This document shows, piece by piece, positions 1 through 8,360 of a stretch of DNA of 64,000 nucleotides (positions within the stretch are counted from its first letter, which is position 1; each line of letters starts with the position of its first letter). The notes under the pieces are model-generated. The model was not told where the DNA came from. It did not search any database and worked only from the letters and a program-made list of their open reading frames with translations. The translations under genes were made by a program, and so were the position numbers. Origin of the DNA: Amycolatopsis regifaucium (GTDB lineage: Bacteria > Actinomycetota > Actinomycetes > Mycobacteriales > Pseudonocardiaceae); contig NZ_LQCI01000012.1 of assembly GCF_001613935.1 (NCBI RefSeq), positions 186,001 to 250,000 on the forward strand. Reading direction: 5' to 3'.

Positions 1-1021
1 TCGCGAGTTCCTTCAGCGACATCGAATCCGCGTCACGGACCTTGGGCACGACGAGCCCGCGCGGGGTGGCCGCGGCGATCCCGAGGTGCACGTAGTCCTT
101 GTAGACGATCTCCTGCGCCGCCTCGTCCCACACCGCGTTGACGTCCGGAGTGCGCTTGGCCGCCAGGCAAACGGCCTTCGCCGCGAACGTCAACGGGGTG
201 ACCTTGACCCCGGCGAACTCCCGCGACTTCTTGAGCTTCTCCCGGAATTCCATCATCGGCGTGACGTCGACGGTGAGGAACTCCGTGACATGCGGAGCGG
301 TGTAGGCGCTCTGCACCATCGCGGCCGCGGTGGCCTTGCGGACACCCTTGATCGGCACCCGGCGTTCCCGCGTCGCCGGGTCGTAGCCACTGTCCACAAC
401 AGACTGGACGGGCGCGGCCGGTGCCGAACCGTTCGCGGCGGCCTGCACGTCGTCACGGGTGATCACGCCGCCGTCGGCGGTGCCGGTGAGCGCGTGCAGG
501 TCGACGCCGAGGTCCTTGGCGAGCTTGCGTACCGGCGGTTTCGCCAGCGGCACGTAGCCGCCCTTGGGCTTCGCGGGGGCGGCGGCGACGGGAGCAGGCG
601 CGGGTGCCGCCGGAGCAGGAGCGGGAGCGGCGGGTGCCGCGCCCTTCCTGGCCCGGCGCTGCGTGACGACCGCCTTGGAGCCGTAGCCGACCAGCGGCTT
701 CATCTCCTCTTCGGCCGGCTCCTCCGGAGCGGCGGCGGGGGCCGGGGTGACGGCCGCCGGGGCCGCCTTGCCGTCGGGGTCGACGTCGATGGTGAGGATC
801 GGAGTGCCGACCTCCACCGTCTGACCCGGTTCGACGAGCAGTTCGGTGACCACGCCCGCCCACGGGATGGGCAGTTCGACGGCGGCCTTCGCGGTCTCGA
901 CCTCGACCACGATCTGGTTCACCTTCACCGTGTCACCCGGCTTGACCTGCCAGGCGATGATGTCGGCTTCGGTCAGCCCCTCCGCCGTGTCGGCGAGGGG
1001 GAAGTGTTTGTATTCGGGCAT
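1..1021 (-). CDS. bkdC: Dihydrolipoyl acyltransferase E2 of a 2-oxoacid dehydrogenase complex (partial)
   Basis: E2 core of a branched-chain 2-oxoacid (or pyruvate) dehydrogenase complex; it accepts the acyl group from E1 on a lipoyl arm and passes it to CoA in the cytoplasm. Visible in order: a lipoyl domain (residues ~1-80) with the lipoylated Lys ~45 in VEVETAKAAVE, an Ala/Pro-rich linker (~85-150), a peripheral subunit-binding domain (RKLAKDLGVDL, ~155-190) and the start of the acyltransferase domain. The window edge removes the C-terminus, including the HxxxD active site. The ATG start lies 16 bases after the E1 beta stop. Third gene of the E1alpha-E1beta-E2 operon. Substrate (branched-chain versus pyruvate) cannot be settled from sequence; the symbol follows the mycobacterial naming. 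Confidence 0.93.
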   Translation of the reverse strand, partial: MPEYKHFPLADTAEGLTEADIIAWQVKPGDTVKVNQIVVEVETAKAAVELPIPWAGVVTELLVEPGQTVEVGTPILTIDVDPDGKAAPAAVTPAPAAAPEEPAEEEMKPLVGYGSKAVVTQRRARKGAAPAAPAPAPAAPAPAPVAAAPAKPKGGYVPLAKPPVRKLAKDLGVDLHALTGTADGGVITRDDVQAAANGSAPAAPVQSVVDSGYDPATRERRVPIKGVRKATAAAMVQSAYTAPHVTEFLTVDVTPMMEFREKLKKSREFAGVKVTPLTFAAKAVCLAAKRTPDVNAVWDEAAQEIVYKDYVHLGIAAATPRGLVVPKVRDADSMSLKELA

Positions 1022-1037
1022 TTCGGAGACGTCCCCC

Positions 1038-2030
1038 TTACCAGGCGAGTGAGCGGTCGACGGTGTGCAGCACCCGGTCCAGGTCGGGGAGGTAATGCTC
1101 CTCGAGCTTGGCAGGCGGGTACGGCGTGTCGAATCCGGTCACCCGCAGCACGGGGGCTTCGAGCGAGTAGAAGCATTCCTGCTGCACGCGCGCGGCGATC
1201 TCCGAGGTCAGCGACGTCTCCGACGGCGCCTCGCTCAGCGCGATGAGCCGTCCGGTCTTGCGCACCGACTCGAACACCGGGTCCAGGTCCAGCGGGGACA
1301 GCGTCCGCAGGTCGATGACCTCGAGCGATTTGCCCTCGTCGGCGGCCGCGGTCGCCGCGTCGAGCGCGACCTTCACCGAAGGGCCGTACGCGACGACGGT
1401 GGCCGTCGTGCCCTCGCGGACGACGCGGGACTTGAACAGCGGGTCCGGCGTGCCTTCGGTGTCGACCTCGGCCTTCATCGCGCCGGAGTGGTACAGCTTC
1501 TTCGGCTCGAAGAACAGGATCGGGTCGTCGGACTTGATGGCCTGCTGGATCATCCAGTACGCGTCGACGGCGTTCGAGCACGAGACGACCTTGAGGCCGG
1601 GGACGTGCGAGAACAGCGACTCCGGCGACTCCGAGTGGTGCTCGACGGCGCCGATGCCACCGCCGAACGGCACCCGGATCACGATGGGCATCTTGACCTT
1701 GCCCTGTGTCCGGTAGTGCAGCTTCGCCACCTGGCTCACGATCTGGTCGAAGCCTGGGAAGATGAAGCCCTCGAACTGGATCTCGCACACCGGGCGGAAA
1801 CCGCGGACGGCGAGGCCGACCGCGGTGCCGATGATGCCCGATTCGGCGAGTGGCGTGTCCAGCACGCGCTGCTCACCGAAGTCCTTCTGCAGGCCGTCGG
1901 TGATGCGGAAGACGCCGCCGAGCTTGCCGACGTCCTCGCCCATCACGAGGACCTTCGGGTTTTCTTCCATGGCGCGCCGGAGGCCGAGGTTGATCGCCTT
2001 GCCGATGGTGAGTTTCTGGAGGTCGCTCAT
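1038..2030 (-). CDS. bkdB: 2-oxoacid dehydrogenase E1 component, beta subunit
   Basis: Beta subunit of the thiamine-diphosphate-dependent E1 that decarboxylates a 2-oxoacid and loads the acyl group on E2. The 330-residue protein has the usual family length and the transketolase-like pyrimidine-binding half (VLVMGEDVGKLGGVF, then DTPLAESGIIGTAVG) followed by the C-terminal transketolase domain (VIDLRTLSPLD). I chose ATG 2030 over an in-frame GTG at 2042, because GGTGAG lies 7 bases before the ATG and the GTG would overlap the E1 alpha stop. It begins 1 base after the E1 alpha coding sequence ends, so the two subunits are probably translationally coupled. Confidence 0.95.
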   Translation of the reverse strand: MSDLQKLTIGKAINLGLRRAMEENPKVLVMGEDVGKLGGVFRITDGLQKDFGEQRVLDTPLAESGIIGTAVGLAVRGFRPVCEIQFEGFIFPGFDQIVSQVAKLHYRTQGKVKMPIVIRVPFGGGIGAVEHHSESPESLFSHVPGLKVVSCSNAVDAYWMIQQAIKSDDPILFFEPKKLYHSGAMKAEVDTEGTPDPLFKSRVVREGTTATVVAYGPSVKVALDAATAAADEGKSLEVIDLRTLSPLDLDPVFESVRKTGRLIALSEAPSETSLTSEIAARVQQECFYSLEAPVLRVTGFDTPYPPAKLEEHYLPDLDRVLHTVDRSLAW

Positions 2031-2031
2031 C

Positions 2032-3237
2032 TCAGTGCTCACCCGCCCCGACGAAACCGTCCAAATAGGACAGGAACTCTGCGCGCTGCGCGTCGAGCAT
2101 CGGCGTCGACTCCGCGTAGACGTTGGCGAAGATCCGCTCGGGTGGCGGTTCGGGCATGTTGAAGCAGTAGTCGCGCAGCTCGGCCGCGAAGGCGTCCGAA
2201 TCGGCCTGGACCTGGTCGAAGAACGCCTGGTCGGCGAAGCCGCCGCGGGCGAGGTACGCCCGGACGCGCTCGATCGGGTCCTTCAGCTTCCACTCCTCCA
2301 GCTCGTCGGAGAGCCGGTAGCGGGTGGGGTCGTCGGTGGTGGTGTGCGCGTCCATCCGGTAGGTGAACGCCTCGATCAGCACCGGGCCATTGCCGTGGCG
2401 GCATTCCTCCAGCGCCCAGCGGGAGACCGCGAGGCAGGCGAGGACGTCATTGCCGTCCACGCGGATACCGGGGAAGCCGTAACCGCGGGCGCGCTGGTAG
2501 AGCGGCAGCCGCGACTGGCGTTCCGTGGGCTCCGAGATCGCCCACTGGTTGTTCTGGCAGAAGAACACGAGCGGCGCGTCGTAGACGGCGGCCCAGACGA
2601 AGCCTTCGTGCACGTCGCCCTGCGAAGTCGCGCCGTCACCGAAGTAACAGATGGTGGCTTCGCCGTCGTCGTCGCCGACCTTGCCTTCGAACTTCTGGCC
2701 CATCGCGTAACCGGCGGCGTTGAGCACCTGGTTGCCGATCACGATGGTGTACGGGTGGAAGCCGTGGGCCTGGTAGTCCCAGCCGCTGTGGTCGGTGCAG
2801 CGGAAGATGCCGAGCACCTCTTTGAGGTCGACGCCGCGGGCGTACGCGACACCGTGTTCGCGATAGCTGGGGAACGCCATGTCCCGTTTCCGCAGCGCGC
2901 GGCCGGAGCCGATCTGCGCGGCTTCCTGGCCGAGCAGCGGGACCCAGATGCCGAGCTGACCCTGACGCTGCATCGCGTTGGCCTCGCGGTCCGCGCGGCG
3001 GACCAGGACCATGTCGCGGTACAGGCCGCGAAGGGCTTCGGCGTCGATGTCTTCGACGTACCGGTCGAATTGCGGCGAGGAGACCCGTTCGCCTTCGGGG
3101 GTGAGCAGCTGAGTCAGCTCAGCGCCACCTTCACTCGTTGCTCGCAAACCGGCGATCACCTGTTCGGGGGTCGGCTGCGCCGCTACCGCGGCGGGGCCGT
3201 CTCCAGGCTCCGGGTGCGTCCAGTGTTCGGACGGCAT
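2032..3237 (-). CDS. bkdA: 2-oxoacid dehydrogenase E1 component, alpha subunit
   Basis: Alpha subunit of the thiamine-diphosphate-dependent E1, 401 residues. The cofactor motif is clear: GDGATSQGDVHEG followed by QNNQWAIS, i.e. the GDG...NN Mg/ThDP signature. The start at ATG 3237 is set by AAGGAGAA just upstream; the open frame continues further upstream but has no ribosome site there. The N-terminal ~45 residues before the conserved core are Pro/Glu rich, as in actinobacterial members. First gene of the operon, divergent from the M20 peptidase. It could be a pyruvate-specific E1; branched-chain use is inferred from its likeness to the mycobacterial BkdA type. Confidence 0.95.
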   Translation of the reverse strand: MPSEHWTHPEPGDGPAAVAAQPTPEQVIAGLRATSEGGAELTQLLTPEGERVSSPQFDRYVEDIDAEALRGLYRDMVLVRRADREANAMQRQGQLGIWVPLLGQEAAQIGSGRALRKRDMAFPSYREHGVAYARGVDLKEVLGIFRCTDHSGWDYQAHGFHPYTIVIGNQVLNAAGYAMGQKFEGKVGDDDGEATICYFGDGATSQGDVHEGFVWAAVYDAPLVFFCQNNQWAISEPTERQSRLPLYQRARGYGFPGIRVDGNDVLACLAVSRWALEECRHGNGPVLIEAFTYRMDAHTTTDDPTRYRLSDELEEWKLKDPIERVRAYLARGGFADQAFFDQVQADSDAFAAELRDYCFNMPEPPPERIFANVYAESTPMLDAQRAEFLSYLDGFVGAGEH

Positions 3238-3265
3238 GCGCTGTTCTCCTTGGTGTCGGCGCCTC

Positions 3266-3385
3266 TGGCGGCCACTTGTGGCGGCCACAGTGACTGCGCC
3301 GGCGGGGACCAGCGCGTCGGATCTGAAGCGCTGGGTCACCATCGGCGTTGACGGTTCGTGCGCACATCCTGGCATGCCGGATGCC
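3266..3385. promoter_or_regulatory. Leader/control region upstream of the E1-E2 operon
   Basis: The 365-base divergent gap 3238-3602 has no gene. Next to the E1 alpha start it holds TGTGGCGGCCACA (3277-3289, inverted repeat) overlapping a 10-base direct repeat TGGCGGCCAC (3266-3275 and 3279-3288). Further out is GGCAT-N5-ATGCC (3371-3385). Either could be an operator for the 2-oxoacid dehydrogenase operon; no regulator gene lies next to it. These are seen in sequence; their function is inferred and weak. I see no convincing -35/-10 pair. Confidence 0.3.
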
Positions 3386-3602
3386 GTTTTGGTCAGTGGC
3401 GGATGCTGATTTGTTGCTGAGAAAGGGTGTCTGATCAGGGAAAATGCTAGGAAGACCGAGTGTGGGGCCGCCGAAAGTAGGGGATTCACCCGCGCGCCGA
3501 CCAGCGGGCGAGGAGATCCGGACGGGTGTCCTGCCCGGCTTGATCGATGACGATCCGTGCCCGCCGTTGTGACCCATCACACCCTCCCGTTCCCGTGGCA
3601 GG

Positions 3603-5024
3603 ATGGCGGACGTGGAGCAGAAATCCGTACGCGAAACCGTGGTTTCGAACTGGGCGCACGACGTCCTTCCCAGCCTGTCCGGCCTGGTGGCGATCCCCGC
3701 CTTGTCGCCGGCCTTCGATTCCGAGTGGGCGAAGAGCGGTCATCTGGCCGCCGCCGTCGAGCACGTCCGGTCCTGGATCGCCGCCCGGGAAATCCCCGGC
3801 GCGACGCTCGAGGTCGTGGAGCTCGAAGGCCGCAGCCCGCTTTTGGTCGTCGACATCCCGGCGACGTCCGAAGCGGCCGACAAGGGCACCGTGCTGATGT
3901 ACGGGCATCTCGACAAGCAGCCCCCGGTCGGCGGCTGGTCCGAGGGCCTCGACCCGTGGACGCCGGTGATCCGTGACGGCCGGCTGTACGGCCGTGGCGC
4001 CGTCGACGACGGCTACTCCGGCTACGCGGCGACCACGGCGATCGAAGCCGTGCGTGCCGCCGGTGGCGAGCACTCCCGCGCGGTCGTGCTGCTCGAGACC
4101 GGTGAGGAGTCCGGCAGTCCGGACCTTCCGGCGTATCTCGAGCACCTGAAGGAGCGGCTCGGCACGGTCTCGGTGGTCGTCTGCCTCGACGCGGGCGGCA
4201 TGGACTACGAGCGCCTGTGGCTGACCACCAGCCTGCGCGGGATGCTGCACGTCAACGTCACCGTCCGCGTGCTCGAATCGGCGCAGCACTCCGGCATGGC
4301 CAGCGGCATCGTCGCGAGTTCGTTCCGCGTGCTGCGCGCCCTGCTCGACCGGATCGAGAACGCCGAGACCGGCGAGATCAAGCTCGCCGAACTGAGCGTC
4401 GCCATCCCGGAGAACCGGATCGAGGAGGCGCGCGGCGTCGTCGAGATCGCGCCCGGCGCGGCGAAGACGCTCTTCCCGGTGGTCGGCCGGACGGTGTCCG
4501 ACGACGACCTGGAACTGCTGCTCAACAACTCGTGGCGGCCGACGCTTTCGGTGATCGGCGCCGAGGGCTTCCCGCTCCCGGCCGAGGCGGGCAACGTGCT
4601 GCGTGCCGGCACCACACTCACGTTGAGCTTCCGGCTTCCGCCGACCGCCGACGCGAAGGCCGCGATGGAGGCCGTCCGTCGCGTGCTCACCACCGACGTC
4701 CCCTACGACGCTTCGGTCGAGCTGAGCGACTTCCAGGCCGAGAACGGCTGGAACGCGCCGGACACCGCGCCGTGGCTCGACGCCGTCCTGCACCGCGTGA
4801 GCGGCGAGGTCTTCGGCGCGCCGCACAAGAGCTACGGCATGGGCGGGTCGATCCCGTTCATGGGCCTGCTCGGCGAGAAGTATCCGGACGCGCAGTTCGT
4901 GGTCACCGGCGCCTGCGGACCGGACTCGAACATCCACGTGCCCGACGAGTGGCTGAACATCGACTTCGCGCAGCGGGTCACCGAGGCGGTCGCGCACATC
5001 CTGGACGCGCACGCGCGCAGCTGA
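3603..5024 (+). CDS. M20-family zinc metallopeptidase (dipeptidase-like)
   Basis: Cytoplasmic M20 exopeptidase or dipeptidase, 473 residues, no signal peptide. The dinuclear zinc ligands can be followed: YGHLDKQP (first His and Asp), GRGAVDDG (bridging Asp), LLETGEESGSPD (catalytic Glu plus ligand Glu), CLDAGG (Asp) and SNIHVPDEW (last His). The dimerisation insert lies between ~210 and ~330 (SLRGMLHVNVTV onward). ATG 3603 has only a weak AGG in front; GTG 3612, three codons in, is an alternative start. Members cleave dipeptides such as carnosine-like or Xaa-peptide substrates; the exact substrate is unknown. A perfect 22-bp palindrome follows at 5043. Confidence 0.9.
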   Translation: MADVEQKSVRETVVSNWAHDVLPSLSGLVAIPALSPAFDSEWAKSGHLAAAVEHVRSWIAAREIPGATLEVVELEGRSPLLVVDIPATSEAADKGTVLMYGHLDKQPPVGGWSEGLDPWTPVIRDGRLYGRGAVDDGYSGYAATTAIEAVRAAGGEHSRAVVLLETGEESGSPDLPAYLEHLKERLGTVSVVVCLDAGGMDYERLWLTTSLRGMLHVNVTVRVLESAQHSGMASGIVASSFRVLRALLDRIENAETGEIKLAELSVAIPENRIEEARGVVEIAPGAAKTLFPVVGRTVSDDDLELLLNNSWRPTLSVIGAEGFPLPAEAGNVLRAGTTLTLSFRLPPTADAKAAMEAVRRVLTTDVPYDASVELSDFQAENGWNAPDTAPWLDAVLHRVSGEVFGAPHKSYGMGGSIPFMGLLGEKYPDAQFVVTGACGPDSNIHVPDEWLNIDFAQRVTEAVAHILDAHARS

Positions 5025-5042
5025 TCTTCCCGCTCACACTGC

Positions 5043-5091
5043 GATGAACGGGACTTTCATTACAAAATCTGTAATGAAAGTCCCGTTCATC
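5043..5091. repeat. 22-bp-arm palindrome after the M20 peptidase (nested type)
   Basis: Perfect inverted repeat, arms 5043-5064 and 5070-5091 with a 5-base AAATC loop. The arm contains ATGAACGGGACTTTCAT, itself an imperfect palindrome. It sits between M20 and the hydrolase and probably ends M20 transcription, though there is no U-tract. It shares design with the elements at 28824, 40675 and 57830. It ends 17 bases before the hydrolase start. Confidence 0.85.
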
Positions 5092-5108
5092 ACAGCCCCG
5101 GGAGGATC

Positions 5109-5966
5109 ATGTTCGAGGGTTTCGAGCTGGAAAACGTCGACGTCGGTGAAGCGACCCTACGAGTCCGTCACGGCGGGTCGGGCCCGCCACTCGTGCTCCT
5201 GCACGGCCATCCCCGCACCCACACCACCTGGTACGACGTCGCGCCCCGCCTCGCGGACGCGTTCACCGTCGTCTGCCCGGATCTTCCCGGCTACGGCCAG
5301 TCTTCGAAGCTTGAGACCACCGACGATCACTCCGCGCATTCGAAGCGCGCCATGGCGAACGACATCGTCGCGCTCATGAAGCATCTCGGCCACGACCGGT
5401 TCGCCGTCGCCGGTCATGACCGCGGCAGCGCCGTCGCCTACCGCCTGGCCTTCGATCACCCGGAAGCCGTCACGAAACTGGCCATCCTCGACGGCATCCC
5501 GATCGGCGAGCATCTTTCCCGCGCGGACGCGAAGTTCGCGCTGGCCTGGTGGCACTGGTTTTTCTTCGGCCAGCTCGAAAAACCCGCCGAGCGGGTGATC
5601 AACGCCGATCCGGACGCCTGGTACGGCGGCGATCCGGCGAAGATGGGCGCGGAGAACCACGCCGATTTCCTGCGGGCGATCCACGATCCCGAAACCGTCC
5701 ACGCCATGCTCGAGGACTACCGAGCCGGTCTCGGCCCCGACCGCGCCGCCGACGACGCCGACAAGGCGGCCGGGAACAAGATCGCGTGCCCGGTGCTGGT
5801 CCTGTGGTCCAGCCTCGACGATCTCGGCGAACTGTACGGCGATCCGGTCGCCGTCTGGCATGAGTGGGCCGAGGACGTCCGCGGGTTCGCCATCGAATCC
5901 GGGCACCACGTGGCGGAGGAGAAGCCGGCCGAGCTCGCGGCCGCGCTGCGGGAGTTCCTGGCCTAG
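5109..5966 (+). CDS. Alpha/beta hydrolase, haloacetate dehalogenase-like
   Basis: 285-residue alpha/beta-hydrolase. HGHPRTHTTWY forms the oxyanion region, GHDRGSAVAYR carries an Asp nucleophile instead of Ser, and the last His is in ESGHHVAEE. An Asp nucleophile followed by Arg, together with the cap-domain pair His-Trp in WWHWFFF, matches the fluoroacetate dehalogenase/epoxide hydrolase branch, where Arg and His/Trp hold the carboxylate and halide. I infer hydrolysis of a haloacid or similar ester; the substrate is not proven. GGAGG lies 5 bases before ATG 5109, directly behind the 5043 palindrome. A different long palindrome (5993) follows. Confidence 0.85.
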   Translation: MFEGFELENVDVGEATLRVRHGGSGPPLVLLHGHPRTHTTWYDVAPRLADAFTVVCPDLPGYGQSSKLETTDDHSAHSKRAMANDIVALMKHLGHDRFAVAGHDRGSAVAYRLAFDHPEAVTKLAILDGIPIGEHLSRADAKFALAWWHWFFFGQLEKPAERVINADPDAWYGGDPAKMGAENHADFLRAIHDPETVHAMLEDYRAGLGPDRAADDADKAAGNKIACPVLVLWSSLDDLGELYGDPVAVWHEWAEDVRGFAIESGHHVAEEKPAELAAALREFLA

Positions 5967-5992
5967 GCGAACAGCGAGGCGTCGGTACGGAT

Positions 5993-6040
5993 GGTCGTGA
6001 GTGGCGATTCGGGTTAGAACCCGAATCGCCACTCACGACC
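5993..6040. terminator. 23-bp-arm palindrome, likely bidirectional terminator
   Basis: Perfect inverted repeat: arms 5993-6015 and 6018-6040 (GGTCGTGAGTGGCGATTCGG... and its complement) with a 2-base centre. It lies 26 bases after the hydrolase stop and before the minus-strand ATP-grasp remnant, so it would serve both directions. No U-tract. Its sequence differs from the other palindromes of this window. Confidence 0.75.
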
Positions 6041-6110
6041 AACCCCAGCCCACCCCTCACCGGCAGTCTCAGCACCGGCGTGCTCCGACGACGGGCCTCA
6101 GTCAGCCGCG

Positions 6111-6440
6111 TCAGGTGCACCGAGACGTCCTGCCTTCTTCGTCACGCACCAGGTCCACCCCGGACACGTGGATGCGGACGCCGTTGCGCGGATCGATCCC
6201 GAACGCCTCGCGCTGGAAATGCTCGCACGAGGTGATCAACCTTCGCGGGAGAACACCGTCACGCAGGATCTGCCGATCGCCGTACACGTCGGCGAGAAAA
6301 GCCTCCAGCGCGCGGACCCGTTGCGCCACACCGCGTTCGAGTTTGCTCCAGTCGACGGCGGCGATCACGCGCGGTACCAGGTCGAGCGGGAAGGGGTCGC
6401 TTGCCCAAGACAGCGAGAACGTGATGCCCTGATCCACCAT
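6111..6440 (-). pseudogene. Remnant of a circularly permuted ATP-grasp protein
   Basis: The 109-residue frame matches the N-terminal part of the actinobacterial circularly permuted type 2 ATP-grasp family (DUF404/DUF407). DQGITFSLS, PFPLDLVPRVI, ERGVAQRVRALEAFLADVYG, GVLPRRLITS and NGVRIHVSGVDLVRDEEG are all recognisable. The frame then stops after RTSRCT, exactly where the family continues into its long catalytic part; about 350 further residues are missing. Upstream, a piece reading AQFDGYL sits in another frame, consistent with a lost N-terminus. I infer a decayed gene; a functional small protein is possible but unlikely. No intact copy lies in the window. Confidence 0.72.
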
Positions 6441-6670
6441 GGCGCGGTCTCGACGGGGAGAGATAACCGTCGAACTGCGCCCCGGGTTTCGCCGCCCGCC
6501 GCGCCGACGTCGTCGTCCGCGGGCGGCGGCCCGACGCCATGTCGGCGCGATACCCGGCGTAAGGCCCGTTACGGCCGAAACGGCGCTGTAACGTCGTAGT
6601 GCTGTGCTTGCCGCCGGATGAGTGGCAATATGCGTGCTCTCGACACATGGGAACTACAAGGAGTGACGAC

Positions 6671-7486
6671 GTGGCCCGATTGAAAGCGCTCGCCCTGATC
6701 CCGGCGCTCGCCCTAGCCGCGGGAGTGCTGACTGCTTGCGGTGAGGAAGGCGGTACCGCGGCAGGCGGCGTCCAGCTCGTCGCTTCCGGCAAGATCACCA
6801 CCTGCACCCACCTGCCCTACCAGCCGTTCCAGGTCAAGCAGGGCGACAAGATCGTGGGCTTCGACGTCGACCTGGTCGACCTCGTCGGCAAGAAGCTGGG
6901 TGTCGAGCAGAGCATCGTCGACATCGCCTTCGAGAACATCGAGTCCGGCGAAGCGATGAACAGCGGACAGTGCGACGTCGCCGCCGCCGGTATGACGATC
7001 ACCGACAAGCGCAAGGAGAAGTTCGACTTCTCCGACCCGTACTTCGAGGCGACCCAGGCGCTGCTGGTCAAGACCGGCTCCCCGATCAAGGACCTCACAG
7101 GCGTCGCGGGCAAGAAGATCGGTGTCCAGTCGGCCACCACGGGTGCCGACTACGCCAAGGAGAAGGCCGCGGGCGCCGAGATCGTCACCTTCGACGACCT
7201 CGCGCTGCTGGAGCAGGCCGTCAAGAACGGCACGGTCGACGCGGGCGTCAACGACAACGGCGTGCTCTACGACTTCGCGAAGACGAACCCGGACACGACG
7301 GTCGTCACCGAGTTCAAGACGAACGAGTTCTACGGAATCGGCGTGAAGAAGGGCAACACCGCCCTGCTCGGCAAGGTCAACGAGGTCCTCAAGGCGTCCG
7401 TGGCGGACGGCTCCTACGCGCAGATTTACCAGAAGTGGTTCGGCAAGGCGCCGACCTGGCAGCCCGGTGGCCCGACCGCCAGTTGA
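6671..7486 (+). CDS. Polar amino-acid ABC transporter, substrate-binding lipoprotein
   Basis: Extracellular solute-binding protein family 3 (glutamate/cystine/glutamine type), 271 residues, anchored by a lipoprotein signal: VARLKALALIPALALAAGV then lipobox LTAC. Core motifs: GFDVDLVDLVGKKLG, CDVAAAGMTITDKR, FDFSDPYFEATQALLV. GTG 6671 is preceded by AAGGAG at good distance; the frame is open further upstream but would bury the signal peptide. First gene of a transporter with permease (7557) and ATPase (8357). The hairpin at 7498 between this gene and the permease would favour more binding protein than membrane subunit. Confidence 0.92.
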   Translation: MARLKALALIPALALAAGVLTACGEEGGTAAGGVQLVASGKITTCTHLPYQPFQVKQGDKIVGFDVDLVDLVGKKLGVEQSIVDIAFENIESGEAMNSGQCDVAAAGMTITDKRKEKFDFSDPYFEATQALLVKTGSPIKDLTGVAGKKIGVQSATTGADYAKEKAAGAEIVTFDDLALLEQAVKNGTVDAGVNDNGVLYDFAKTNPDTTVVTEFKTNEFYGIGVKKGNTALLGKVNEVLKASVADGSYAQIYQKWFGKAPTWQPGGPTAS

Positions 7487-7497
7487 TAATCACCTCC

Positions 7498-7529
7498 CCT
7501 GTGGCCGGTGCCAGCGCACCGGCCACAGG
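7498..7529 (+). promoter_or_regulatory. Intercistronic hairpin between binding protein and permease
   Basis: Perfect 14-bp stem CCTGTGGCCGGTGC (7498-7511) and complement (7516-7529) with a CAGC loop, no U-tract, 11 bases after the binding-protein stop. Such hairpins protect the upstream mRNA end or partly stop transcription, which fits the usual excess of binding protein. Function is inferred. Confidence 0.7.
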
Positions 7530-7556
7530 TCTGTCGTCATCTGCTTGAGGAGAGAA

Positions 7557-8360
7557 ATGGCTTTGAGCCGCCGCCAGCGACGTTCGGCGTTCCGAACCGG
7601 GCAATACGTCCTGCTGCTGGTGATCGTCATCGTTCTCGCGCTGCTCGCCGACTGGAGCAAGATCGGCAAGGCGTTCTTCGATCTCGACGTCGCCGCGAAG
7701 CAGTTCCCCGACGTGATCACGGTCGCGCTGAAGAACACCGTCATCTTCACCGCGCTCGGTTTCGTGCTCGGCCTCGGTCTGGGTCTCCTGCTCGCGCTGA
7801 TGAGACTGTCTTCGGTCGGCCCGTACCGCTGGTTCGCGCGCGGGTACATCGAGTTCTTCCGCGGCCTGCCCGCGCTGCTGATCTTCCTCGCCGTCGGCAT
7901 CGGCGTGCCCACCGCGTTCAACACCCAGCTGCCGCGCAACGTCGCGATCATGCTGGCGCTGGGCATCGTGTCGTCGGCCTACATGGCGGAGACCATCCGC
8001 GCCGGTATCCAGGCGGTCCCGCGCGGACAGGTCGAAGCCGCGCGTTCGCTCGGCATGTCGCCCGCCCGCACGATGATCACCGTCGTGATCCCGCAGGCGT
8101 TCCGGATCATCCTGCCGCCGCTGGCCAACGAGCTGATCATGCTGACGAAGGACTCGTCGCTGGCGTTCCTGCTCGGCACCACGCCGGCCCAGCAGGAACT
8201 GGCGCAGTTCAGCCGCCAGGCGCTGCTCGAGGCCAAGGGGCTGACCCCGATCGTCGTCGCGGGTCTCTGCTACCTGGTCATCACCATCCCGCTGTCGATC
8301 CTGCAGCAGCGGCTAGAGAAGAAATACGGGGCCGGAGTGCCCGGCGGAGGGACGGTATGA
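7557..8360 (+). CDS. Polar amino-acid ABC transporter, permease
   Basis: Inner-membrane subunit of the His/Glu/Gln/Arg/opine permease family, 267 residues. About five hydrophobic segments are seen, starting with [17 protein letters not shown] (~15-31). The conserved loop that docks on the ATPase is [20 protein letters not shown] (EAA motif, ~160-180). GIEFFRGLP-type motif appears as [15 protein letters not shown] 7557 follows GAGGAGAGAA. The stop overlaps the ATPase start by 4 bases (ATGA), so the two are translationally coupled. Confidence 0.92.
   Translation: MALSRRQRRSAFRTGQYVLLLVIVIVLALLADWSKIGKAFFDLDVAAKQFPDVITVALKNTVIFTALGFVLGLGLGLLLALMRLSSVGPYRWFARGYIEFFRGLPALLIFLAVGIGVPTAFNTQLPRNVAIMLALGIVSSAYMAETIRAGIQAVPRGQVEAARSLGMSPARTMITVVIPQAFRIILPPLANELIMLTKDSSLAFLLGTTPAQQELAQFSRQALLEAKGLTPIVVAGLCYLVITIPLSILQQRLEKKYGAGVPGGGTV

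Noticed and set aside
5044-5379. Open frame starting inside the 5043 palindrome
   Set aside because: It begins in the inverted repeat and runs out of frame through the hydrolase gene.
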